From the NCBI RefSeq assembly GCF_964204645.1, contig NC_134028.1, positions 8,349,001-8,413,000 on the forward strand: DNA of 64,000 bases, given 5' to 3'. Shown one piece after another: positions 32,101-44,300 of the stretch. This DNA is from Tubulanus polymorphus. Taxonomy: Eukaryota; Nemertea; Palaeonemertea; Tubulaniformes; Tubulanidae. The translations under genes were made by a program, and so were the position numbers. Below the pieces are notes generated by a model that had not been told where the DNA came from, did no database searches, and saw only the letters and a program-made list of their open reading frames with translations. The stretch's first letter is position 1. Each line of letters starts with the position of its first letter.

Positions 32101-33883
32101 TCGACGCATGCACGTATTATGAATTTTTTCGACTTCGTTCCCATCGCCGCTGGTGGACTAGGCTAGTACCGCCCGAACTAAACCGCCAGGTCTGTATACG
32201 TTATTTTTTGTGCCGCGATACTTTCCGGAAAAATCGTCACCTTCGAAAAAAAGGAAATTCGGGATCGCATTTCTGGCCTCTCCTTAACATTCTCTGAATG
32301 TCGTCTGTATATCGTCAGAGTTAAGTAACGTAGGTGTGCGTTATCGGTGTCTGTTATTTTCGTTTCGCGTTCTGTTTTGATGTACGGTATCGATTGACAT
32401 TTTCGTAAATTGTGTAAAACGCCGCCGTAAATGAAATAACCGATATCTGAAATATATGACTTATTCGTTGGTTGGTTTTTTCGCATTCGTGGAACTGTTT
32501 GCGTGTACGTAGCCCTGGAAAATGCTTTTAAAATTGTTATCTTTAGATCAGTGTTTTGTGACTGCATTGTGTTTACATATATACACAAAGTCTTGTAGTT
32601 TTACTTATCACCTATACATGTATTTAGGGTATATTTTCCTTTTCATATAAAGTCGTGATCAGATTCTTTGATAGGGCATCGAGCTTTTTGCTGGGTTTTA
32701 GGTGGTCCTTGGCAATGTGTCTCCAAGCCTTTGGCTCGGGTCTCTGGATTGTCATTGAACATTCCTCAACTCCTGGATTCCATTGCAGCACACATTTCGC
32801 AATGTGGCATTAAGGAATGCTTATAACGCAAAAAAAAACATAATATAATGAAAAACTACTGGTACACAGGGCCAATTCAATGGGCCATTTTCAAAAACTG
32901 TTTTTGAAAGTTACTTCATTGATATCGGACAATCACTCGTCTTTAGAAACCAACATTTGAAATCTTGTGATTATTGAAAGATTTGAAAGGTTTCGAACTG
33001 CTCTGAAATTTCTGATGTTGGGACTGAGGAAAATGATGTCAACATAAAAGAGTTGCGCTTGAATATAAAGAATGAAACTACTTTCAACGTAAGGCAGGGC
33101 TCGGCTAATTTGCGGTTGTTGTCTGAATTCTCTGAAATCTTATGATTATTTATAGATTTGAAAGTTTTGGAAATTTCTGTACATGTTGTCACCATCGAAA
33201 ATGATGTAAACGCTTGATGAAAAGAACGACCGGCTTTCAGCAATTTTGCGGTAGTTCGCGAGCCTGAATACATTAAGACCGGGCGTGTGTGGCTATTCAG
33301 TAGCGAGAGTTGTGTACGTTTGATAGAGAAATGTGTACGGTTAGATTTGATGGGTGATCTATGACTCAAATTTCCGGTTCATCTGATTCTCATCAGTTCA
33401 GCATCGGCTACCAGCGTAGAATTTTAACCCGTTCATAGCTGATCCGGATCACTGGCTGATTGATATTATGTACGTTGCTTGTGTAGGTTTAATATCGAAA
33501 GGTGAAAGCACAGGAGCGAGTCTATGAAATTTGGAAGGCAGGTAGGGGTTCCGGAAAATTGACAAAAGCATTTTTTTATAAAGCAGGCCATCGTCAGTAG
33601 TGGAATCCCACCTTGGTGTTAGACATTTTTGGAGAAATACATGCGGAAATTTGCAATTTCCGAGAGGACGTGTGTTGAATTTACATATTTTAATGACCTA
33701 TGTCTTGACGAATAGGGCAACCCCAATGTGAAGGCAGGGGTCCAGATCACCGAGACCACCCCTTATATCCGCCCCTGGTGCAATGTTGTCATTGGTAGAT
33801 GTTGCGGCTTATGGCTCTTTTGCTTTGGTATTTTGATGACGACCCAGGGGCCAAGTCATGGCTTAGACTTAAGACCAGTCTAA

Positions 33884-33982
33884 AACTGACTTAATTCCAT
33901 AGCCTATCTAACAACAATTGACCAGTCTTACGATTTAAGACCACTTTTAGACTTAAGTCACGACTGTGCAACTTGGCCCTGG
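33884..33982. repeat. Palindromic MITE with AGACTTAAG core
   Basis: Begins GGGGCCAAGTCATGGCTTAG (just upstream) and ends ACTGTGCAACTTGGCCC; it has repeated AGACTTAAG and CCAGTCTTA blocks in inverted order. Similar in design to families A-C but with different sequence. Confidence 0.6.
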
Positions 33983-34099
33983 CAGTAGTCGGCCATTTTG
34001 ACATTTGTTGGTTACTGTTTTCCTATTCTTGAACCCAATTCGATATGTTTTTTCTTTTTTCCGAATAAATTCATAATAATTCATTCCAAAAACGAGATG

Positions 34100-34320
34100 C
34101 TTCGATTTCGAAAGAACTGCGCGTTGTTAGTCAGTAGCGTACACGGGAAAATCTGTGATGTCATCGTCTAAACTCGGCTGCGTGAGTCGTCTGCCGGCGG
34201 TCGTAACTCTCAGCCGGTTGTGACTCAATCGTATCTCCCTCGGCGGCTCTAATGATGACTGCGAGTCGGGCTTCGTAGAGCGTGAAAAAGCGTTTGAAAC
34301 CAGGCTGCAAATATTATACG
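34100..34320 (+). promoter_or_regulatory. FAM13-like: CpG-rich, repeat-free tract upstream of FAM13 with candidate start exon
   Basis: Unusually GC-rich for this window (GTCTGCCGGCGGTCGTAAC, CCCTCGGCGGCTC), with TGATGTCATC and TGACTCA, which resemble CRE/AP-1 sites. Inside it, ATG at 34158 opens eight codons (MSSSKLGC) that run straight into a strong GTGAGT donor at 34182 in phase 0, compatible with the FAM13 acceptor at 35794. This is the second option for the first coding exon and lies only 1.6 kb upstream. Confidence 0.35.
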
Positions 34321-34514
34321 CTTCGAAATGAAAACATAAACGATGTCGAATTCATAGATAAAATCTGAAGGTTTCGTACGGATAGTAGTTTTATGTATTT
34401 TGGTAGAATCCCTCAGATTTAAATTGATTAAAAAGTTTGCGAAAAATTTGTTAGATATATTTCGGGTGCTTGCTTTGATACTACTGCCCTTTGTCAGTCT
34501 AGAATGGTATGTAT

Positions 34515-34943
34515 CAGTGGCAGATCCAGCCCACCACTACTACTGGTACTACTGCTTGAGCGGTACTCACGATGGTAGAAGTGCCCTTTTATTTTTAAGC
34601 ACAGTTTTTTGGAATATTATCTTATCTTTAATAACTGCCCAGGGCAGATCCAGTCTACCGGTACTACTCACGATTATAGAAGTGCCTTTCTATTTTTCTA
34701 GTTCTGGTAGAAGTGATTTATAATTGCCAATTTGGATATTCAAAAAATGGGTAAACTTCTTATTTTCAATGAATAATTTTTCTTCGACATGACAAAATGT
34801 CATTTTGTGGATACGGAGAGGACTTGGTGCCCCGAATTGATACGGATTGCATCTCCGGCCCTAAAAATACATGATATTCTATTACATAGGTGCCCTTGCA
34901 CAGATGAGCAGTACTAAAAAAACCTAGGCTAGATCCGCCCCTG
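34515..34943 (-). mobile_element. Family H element, copy 2 (full), with a partial copy in front
   Basis: 34638-34943 is the reverse of the copy at 626-909, from GGCAGATCCAG to CTAGATCCGCCCCTG. 34515-34605 is a separate left-end fragment, so two insertions, or a partial tandem duplication, sit side by side. Confidence 0.7.
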
Positions 34944-35531
34944 CGTATCGTATCGTTTTAGAATGAAGAAGGATTATTAGTTAACTTTTTCTAATCAATT
35001 TACGATCGTGGGATTTTTACTTAACCACATCATTCGAGGATATAGCGATTATTTCAAATGATTCACGTTTCGGTATTTTTTGTCAGTCGAACCTTTGAGA
35101 TCGTTTGGGAATTTTTTATTTCGATACAAGATAGGGATGACTAATTGCATTACGTGTTGGTGTTTTTCTGTATCGTCTTCGATTTTCGACATTTGGGAAT
35201 TAGATAATTTTGATGCCAGATACAGATTGCTAATTGCGTTACTGAAAGCTTTGTAGTGTAGGTTCTCTTTGATTCACCATGTTTGGTATTGTTTCTATTG
35301 ACAAATGTCGAAATTCTGGTATAGTTTTTGGCTGTGGATACGACTAACGTAAAATGCGTTCTGATCTTTTTGGTTCTCGGGCTTGCGTGAGACCCTTATT
35401 CTCGTACTGTCTGTCTATATGTGTGTCTGTCTTTTAAAGCTTCGTTAATAGTGGGTTGATCTTGATAGTATTGCTACGGGGGTCTAATTTTAGCGGTGCA
35501 AAGGATCGGCCCACTGCGCCACCTAGCGTAC

Positions 35532-35735
35532 CATGTTTCTCATTTCCTGTGAATGCACATGGCACAGGAAACTGCTCGGAAACATGTTTCTGTCTCTACT
35601 GTTTCTGTGTTTCCCTGCATCGTGCGCGTTGGGCTTTATACGAGAAACAAGAAACTTGGTTGTGGGAATCAATGTTTCTGAGATAAAACATTTTTGATTC
35701 TGTGTTTCCGTGATTTCCAGCGTCATGTGCGTTGG
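35532..35735. repeat. Family I repeat, copy 3
   Basis: GGAAACATGTTTCTG, GTGTTTCCCTGCATC and CGAGAAACAAGAAAC blocks, like the array at 31040. Confidence 0.6.
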
Positions 35736-35793
35736 GCTTTAAGGGTTATATCTACTTTAGTTCTAAACTTGAGTGGTTTCTCTTTTTTTGCAG

Positions 35794-38309
35794 AAGGATT
35801 GCCTGACGAACGTTCCGCGCGAGATGGATCGCATGAAGAAGATCCTGAAATCGCCGCTGTCAAATCGTAAACACTTGGACGTCAGTTCGGCGAAGGTGTT
35901 CGGAATACATCTACACGAACTGGTGAAAACGGGCGCGGAGTCGGTTCCTCAAATCGCGCAGACTATCTGCGAATATATAATCAAACATGGTACGTACGTA
36001 AATATCTGCTCGTGGGTAGGTGATATCTATATATATATATTTTGGCCCAGAATAACTGTTAACACGGGTGCCAAATGGGCCCAAGTCTGTTTGGCCCGGG
36101 CCAAATTTTAGCACAAGACAAATGATTGCATTTGAATTTCAACTGTTACCAGAAATGACTCACTACGCTTTGTTTAAGCATTGTTTAGTATCTGGGCTTG
36201 CTCTCTAATTAAGCACGGGCCAAATTTGGCTCGAGTCTGATCCGTGCCAATTCGGCCCAGGCCAAATCGTCTCAGTGTGATCGCGGCTGATGTCATTTAT
36301 CTACTGGTTAACTCTAACCAATTTCAACTTGGAAAAATCAGGGAATTTGTATACCAGCCCATTACACTACTCTAAACCATTATACGAATGAGCGGAATAT
36401 AAAAAGATTTACATATCGATTTGATTTCAGCGATCTCGTTGGAAGGCATATTCCGCGTGAACGGAAACGCGAAAATCGTCGAAAAACTGAAAACGTCGTT
36501 CGACAAAACGGGTGAAGCCGATTTGGATGGTAGCGGCGACACGTACGCGGTCGCTGGATTGCTGAAATTGTTTCTACGCGAATTACCGGAAGGCTTGATC
36601 AATTCTTATCTTACGAAAGAATTCGTCGTTACTCACGAAAGTAAGTTTGTTTTTTTTTCTACGTCGAGCGAGCCGATGCGCCCGTATACGTTGACCGAGG
36701 TCTCGAACTGCTGAGAAATTATATTGCCCACAGTTCATCAATATCACCGACGGATGCGTACTCCTCGGCAGGGATTCCAACCTGGTGGCATCACTAGACT
36801 CAGCCATGGCATGAAACCCAGCCAGACGAGACTAGACCGGGTGTGCAGGTACATGCCGCATGATGCAAGAACATTTGCACGTGGCCTGACTGATATGATT
36901 ATCAAATTATAGTTCCAATTCATAATTCATTTGACAGTGTCCCTACGACTCCTTGATTGCTTAAAAACTCCTTCTAAATGGGAAATGCTTTAAAAGGTTG
37001 AAACTGTAATTGAATTTGAGCAAAATGTCGGAAATTTCCTTAAATTTTTTGGCAATTAGATACTTTCTCTCGTTAGATACTTTATTAGTTGTACATTAGA
37101 CTACGCCTAAATCCATACAGACGGAATCAGGATCTTTTTTTTACCGTATTAGAAACCAAGTTGAGTATTGTCAAGGATAATTAGGCTTACACAGCCACCA
37201 AATTAATGGTTTACCGAGATAAACAGTGCCGATTTAGGAGGAGTCTGCAGTAATTGGGATATAAAAGTGTTGCAGTCACTTCCTTGAAATATGAAATTGT
37301 CTCCTTTAAAACTCTGTATATCGAAGAATGACCGATCTGTAGGGACTCTGTGTGATGACGAACTATGGCTCCGTCTGCCCTCCCGCAATTCCGTCTTTAA
37401 AAATGGCTGCTCATCCGGTCAACCTTGTTGTAACATGTACGATTATTTCAGCTTATGGCCGAACTCCCGAGATATGCTTACAGAAACTGAAAGTGTTGCT
37501 GGACGAATTGGAGTTGGAGAATTATCACCTGTTGAAATATCTGTGTCGCTTCCTCGTTCAAATCTCGTTGCACGAAGTCCACAACAAAATGAGCCCGATC
37601 GCGTTGAGTATTGTTTTCGGTCCGAATTTCTTCAAGTAAGTGTCCTGCCTTTTCGACATGTCCATCCATGTAGTAGGTCATGCGCACAAAACTCCCTTTT
37701 GGTCTTGGATTGTAAGAATTCATCAGTTCCAACTCAATCAGAGCTATCAACTGTTCCTGATTTTCAGGACCGGGATTTGTTACTATACTATAACGAGAAA
37801 TACTGATTTGATTTGCTTGATGCTTACAGAGATATGAAAGGTGTTAATTTTAAGATTTTCTTCCATATTTCATTGAAATGTTACTGAGAAAAATTCAATT
37901 TGTTACTGATAGCACTTTTCAGAGGTTGGCAGCCCTGTTCAATAGACTAAGTTGTAGTTTAATGAATTTCTCGCAATGAATAGAAAAACTAACTTCGAAA
38001 ACAGAAGCATTTTCTCAACCGTGTCAAGGCTGAAATTTACATATTTGGCTCTTCGTAAAGTGACAACGAAACTGTTCGTAATTTTTCAGATGCGGCGAAG
38101 GAATAAACGGATTAAAAGATCAGGGAATTACGAATCAGATCGTGTGCAAATTCATCGTCGAATACGACGCGTTGTTCAAAACCGACGATGAAATCTCGCC
38201 GTACAGTATTAAACTGATACAGGTACAAGAGGCCGTCAAATCTAAAAGTCCTCCCATCCGACCACCACCGCCGAAATACGACGATTCACCAGTTCCGTCG
38301 CCTCGACGA
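35794..38309 (+). CDS. FAM13-like: FAM13: RhoGAP-domain exons
   Basis: Four exons encode the whole RhoGAP domain: VFGIHLHELVKTGAESVPQI, then GIFRVNGNAKIVEKLK with the arginine finger (codon 36454-36456), LLKLFLRELPEGLINSYL, and NYHLLKYLCRFL followed by SIVFGPNFFK. The catalytic arginine and the GPN strand are intact, so GAP activity is plausible. An internal ATG at 35824 (MDRMKKILKSPL) aligns with the region just before the human domain and could itself be a start if no upstream exon is used. Confidence 0.94.
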
Positions 38310-41300
38310 GTAAGTATTCTGATTAGATATATCCGAAGTGGAAAGAAACGTAGTTTACACACTCGTTAACACTCCCGAGCAGATATCCTTGTCCTGGTTT
38401 TATAGACCGGTATTATCTCTATCTCAATTGAAAATGAATTGAATTAGCCCCGGGTAAAAGTTAATACCAATCTTTACAACTGGACCCTTTAGTTTAGGTA
38501 CTCGGTTACCCCGCCAAGTGATTATTGATAAGAAAAAAACCTTGTAAAGTCGATGAAACAAATCGTCCGTGCTGAAACGATCATACTGTAAAATCCCACA
38601 AAACAGAGAAGAAAAATGACTCCAATCGGTTTCCTTAGCCAGGGGTCGGTTTAACAATTTGATGTTGACTTTAACCCATGGGTTAACACGATTGAAAATG
38701 AATTGAGTTAACCCCCGGGTTAAAAAATAATACCAGTCTATAAAACTGGGCCCTGGAGTATTAGAGTTACAACAGAAATTATGAAATAAATGTATGTTCT
38801 GTACAATCCAGAACATGAGAGACTAATCAATCTGATTACTGAATTAGTCTCTTTGTTTGAAATAAACTATAGCTCAAGGAAACTTTTCAGACTCACTTTT
38901 ATGGCATCAAAAATCCCTTAAAGTAGAACGCATTGTTCATACACAATGTGCTCAGTTACACTACTGAACAAAATTCAACAGTGCAGACAATCGCCGATAT
39001 ACCACGCTCCCATATACCGCCACCAACGGCCAGGTTTTCTCAATGTACTTCCCTATACAAATACATAGTAAAACACCCCCGATATACCGCCATGCTCCCT
39101 ATACCGTTAAAATCGTTATGCACTGATGTGGGCGGAATATTGGGGGTTGACTGTGTTTCCATACACAGTAATAGACTGTTACATTGCTCAGTAAATATCG
39201 TCAATGAGCAAAAAAAATTGGTTGGTGCTAACGCGATTAAAATTCGAGCATGTTCTTCACTTATTCAGCGAAAGAAATACGATCAACATCAGCTGCAGCA
39301 TCGAGACGAGGATGATCAGAGTGACGGGGGTACCCCTCGCAGTACTCGTATTATCAACAGCCCTCGAATCAGCGACGACGAATTCAGTCGGTCGTCTTCG
39401 CCTTTCATATTAGACAGGTAAATAACGAGAGAAAATTAATGCGAGGGGTTATATCTTTTCCGCAGAATTGTGACGAAAAAAGGGCCTGATATCTCTGTCA
39501 TGAGCGTACATTTCCTTTACTTTACTTTATTTGAAAATTCTTGGACTTGATACAAAAGACAATTTTCGAGTATTACATAAAAAGAATGACTATTATATAA
39601 TTATACGACATACAAAGATACAAATTTAAATATTGGTATACATGTGAGAACAAGAGTTGTGATAGGGAATCAAGTGAAAAATCTCATAATTTAACCAACA
39701 AAAATACACAGTTACGAAGTTCTACTGTGAAGTTTGCATTAATGATTTGTGTTTGAAAAAGTCGGGTTTCGTATAAAATCGCCCGTGTAGATATGTATAA
39801 TTCCCTACTATCGTTTAAATATTTACAGTGGAAAAGATAGTGAAATTCGTCCCCAATCGCACTATTACACAATAATTTACATGTTCTTTCCGCACGCCCT
39901 ATGTTATTCCATCTATCAGTTTCTAAGGGGAACTTGTGATATGAAGTACTGTGGACAGAATTAACGATAGCCCTCGTTTTACGAATAGAATAGAATTTTG
40001 AGTCCAGAAGAAACATAATATCAGTGCACGATGAATATACAAGAGATAATCCCATAATAATTCAGCCGAAAAGTGAATTCTTGAATATATCGGAGCAATG
40101 TTTCGGCTTAAGACTATCAGCCATCATCAGGCTTACTGTACTCATTCTCTTTTTGGCTTAATTAATGTAGGATTTCGTCTCGTGTAGAACTAGATTTTGA
40201 ATGTTGAACTGGGTCCCGATGTTCATTAGATTACGTTCGACGTCGTATTACTGTTAATTCAACTAATTAGCGATTACTCAATTACATACAAATCGGCGAA
40301 TTGAGAGACGCTCGACGTTTATTAAGCATCTGTTTCGGCAATGAAACGAAGATTTATCGCGATAAACCATCGATTCGATTAGCGCTTTTATTACCGCCAC
40401 TGACGAATGCGAGAGCGAAGGGTTTTATCTGCGTTAATGGCAGCCGCGGGAATTGCACGGAATATCCGTCATAAAAGGCGGCGCGCTGGAGCTGCCGTGT
40501 AGGGACTCTCGGCGTAGATGGCTAGTAGGCTCCTCATATCTCTTAATATCGACAACATCTATCGACTGCTACGTATTTAGATCTAGCGATGCCATTATTT
40601 TTGTTTTTCTTGTTGTAATTTCAGCGATGACGCGAGTTTCGGGCCTTCACCGGTTGTGTCAATGTGTACGTCTGAGTAAGTTCAATCAAATATTCAAATC
40701 TTTTTAGAAGACTTTTCCATGGACTTCTGTCCATCTGTGTTGGGGCATTTATTGTGTATAAGCCACGTACCAAGTTGTTACCTAATAGTTTTTCGGAGCG
40801 ACTTAGTTCATAGATGGTGTTGAAACCAAAAAAATTAATATTTGTTGGGGGAAGGGGTTCAATTGTCCGAATTTCAAGCCATATTTGCTTTTCATGCATG
40901 TATAGAATATAGACAGTTTGGAGACTACAAAGGGTGACTGCGGATTGACTTGATTTTGTAGGGTGAAATTGATTTGAGAAAGATGAAAAATGGGGGGAAA
41001 ATGTGAAAATTTACACAAATATGTGAAATTTGACAAAAATTTTGATGTGCGTTTCTGCGCAATATTCTTTAACGTTCAGATGCGCGTTAATTGGCTTGTT
41101 CGAATTACAATTTCGAGGTCGATTTTCACATTACGCGAATTACTTTAGTTCGAACTAGTTTGACCAGGAAATTTTACCCTGCTACGGAGCTGGATTGAAT
41201 TGGCTAATTCGAATTAGCTACTACGAAAATGCACTGTTTTTTGAGCCACACTCAAACGCAAACAACTCAAAAAATGACAAAATTTCAAATTATTCAACAA

Positions 41301-44300
41301 TTTCAGTATTGAAGATATTTATCATAGTAAACCTAGGCCTATGAATTTTTAGAATATATTTAAAATCTCATTGGAGAAATAATTCAAAGAAAATGAAACA
41401 ATCAAATTAAATTTCACCATACCACCAAAAATTCTCATCACATTAAGACACTCAATGCCGGGGCATTTTATGAATTTGAAAATTTGTACATGTTAAAGGA
41501 ATAATGCATTACAGGAAGCTAATTCCGCATTTGCTTTTGTGAAATTGATTTTTTTATCAGATTAACTAACCCGAATTAAGCATTGCCATTTTTAACTTGC
41601 ATTGTTACCTAATTTGAATTAAAAGTTAACCCTTACCTCCCCCTATCTCGAAACTGGGCCCGGTAGCCGGGTATCTAGGCTAAATAAATGCCGTAATCCG
41701 CATATGTTAAAAAGTGAATTAGAGTTCTGCGCTGAGAATTTCTGAAATATCAGGTGGTTCGATGACATTTTGAATTGATCGAATTTTCAAGCGCGTCAGA
41801 TTTTTTCAACCCTCCCTCCAACTGTTACATCCGCATTATCACAGGAATTATTCGACGATTTTTTTTTTCCTTCCTTTATTTCAGTCTCGTCGAAAAAACG
41901 ATCAGCGCAGTGATTAGTCAACACATGTTCGGTGACGATTTATCGAATGTATCCAGCTCTGACGATCGTAAGTCTGTATATATATATATATATATATTTT
42001 ACAATCTGTTATTCAACGCGTGCAATATGTTGGAATATGCATTCTGCAATCTGCATATCGATATATTCCGGTATAGCGTTGCTTCTATTGTGCAGGCATT
42101 TGTTTCTCTTTGTGTAAATGCGAAGTTGGATTTTATAGCGTAGTCTTATTTTCTTCGACAAAACGGTGGAAACCTCGTTACGGCGAACTTCGCGGGACCA
42201 GAATATCTGTTCGTTATAACCGGTATGAAATTAATTAGAATTTCGTACTTTGGACGAAATTATGTATTTGTAATACGGGGGTATCTGATGAATCGTTGTA
42301 TCCGAGTTCGTTATAACGAGGTTCCACTGTAATTATGCAGCGGTAGTTCACGACCTGGGGCCAGCCGCTCAAAAGTCGGTCAAGGCAATTGGTGGATAAA
42401 CACTGCGATTTTAATCGTCCCAAGGACGTCTATGGATCGGTTAACAATTTTGAGCAACTAGCCCCTGGATTCAGTTATACATTAACATAGTTCTGGACTT
42501 ACAGTTCACGATTATTGATTTAAACAACTGGAAATTCCAACTCAAAATCATACAATTTCACTCGAAACTGGAACTGGATCCGAGGGGCCAGCCAAATTCA
42601 TGAAGGCATATGATTTATTTATTAGCAAGTTTACGTATGAATTTGGCCTTCGGATCCATCTCCGCTGTGAGTTGAAAATTGGCTCCAGAGTTAATTGAAT
42701 GAAACTGAACTGATTTTAACTCAATATAGTTAAATCTAAATCAGAACTGTGGGACTGGGTCCAGGGCTGTAGAATTTGGAAAACGATTGGAAATTGGAAT
42801 ACAGTAATCTTATAATCCTCTCGAATTAGTGGAATATTTTTTATTCATTCCCGATTTTTGATTTTCGTTTAGTTTCATCAACTCCAGTTCCGGCTCCACG
42901 GAAGAAAAAACGCGACAAAGCTGAAAGGAGGTAGGTCCGGTCGAGTCCGCGATTTCATCTGATCTATCCGTTGCATTGCATGTTTCGAAAACTTCGTCTT
43001 TAAATGTGCGCTTTGAAATAGAGTATTTCGTAGCATTTTAATTTTCGAGCTTGATAATTTTTGAAGAGCATTCTCGAAAGAATTGACGATACCAAAATAC
43101 GTTACTTTCCATATACCCCACCACCATTTTCAGTGATAGAGTTTGTTATAGGCCTATCTGATGTTCTTTCCTAAGCTATAACTTGGAAATTCAGAAGACT
43201 ATATGAACTTTTTCATTGAAAATTGTGAATTGTCTATTCACAAATAGATTACAGGGGCCATTTGCTCAAAGGTTGGTTAAAGATAACCAGCGGATAAATA
43301 CCATAGTAATAATGAACTTTCAATTGTCGCTCCTTTGAGCAACTGGCCCCAGGTTTCTGAAAATGAATTCGGAAAATTATATTTTCAGCCAAATTCTTGG
43401 TTTTTTTTTCCCCACTTAACCCAGTGCATTTAAACTAGAAATTTTAAGCTTACAGACCATGAACCGTTTTGTTGACTAAATTCAATGTTGGTTTTTCTGT
43501 ACGAATTAGGAGGAAAAAGATAAAAACAATCTGTCGTGAGCTGTACAGGTATCGATTGTTTCGAATTTTTTTGCAGCATTTTGACGCGGCTTCAGAAAAT
43601 GATTCCTGATTCGCTCAAAATTCTGAACTTTCTATATACACTTATCATAAAAAATTTATACGGTTATTATTGGATCCTAGCAAATTACACGATCTTATAT
43701 CATTTGATCTCATATTTTGATTATCTTGCAAATTTATTATTATTCGCGATCTAGTTCCCCAGTTATGAGTTAAATTTGATTCGACAAATTTGCTGCATAT
43801 TGCAAATCATTGGCAATTTTGAAGTAAAAATTTGCTATTTAAAGAAAAAACTAAATGAGCATTTGACGTTATGGATATTTACTTCAAATAGTATTAGACA
43901 GTCACTTATCTATGGAAACAAAATTGGGAGATTATATTTTGTACTGCCATATGACTTGAAGTCGGCTGATTCTAGTCACAGCCAGATCTGTTGGGAAGCT
44001 ATAAATTAACGTTGTATCGATAACACGATAACTCATCTTGGCAAAATGGGGTACACCTACTACAATGAGTTATCTCGTCATTGGCAGCGCTAAAACATGT
44101 AGTAAATTTGAACTCTGAAGTGATAAACTCGTAACTGGAGAGCTTGGTCCCGGCAGCATGTGTAAATCGAATCAAATAGAATGTTGTGTGAACAAAAGCT
44201 GATTGTTTTTCCGGGTACGAGGTCGATGTGATGCATGACTTAAATTCAGATATTGCCGGGTTAATGCAAATTGACGTAGGGCAGTCGCCACAATATAGAT

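Noticed and set aside
31800-32297. Two open frames of 66-84 codons after the CRE/TATA tract
   Set aside because: No homology and non-ATG or poorly placed starts; the base composition alone can explain them.
38933-39268. Frame extending upstream of the FAM13 exon at 39269
   Set aside because: The extension lies before a TTATTCAG acceptor and lacks homology; the previous exon ends in the matching phase 0.
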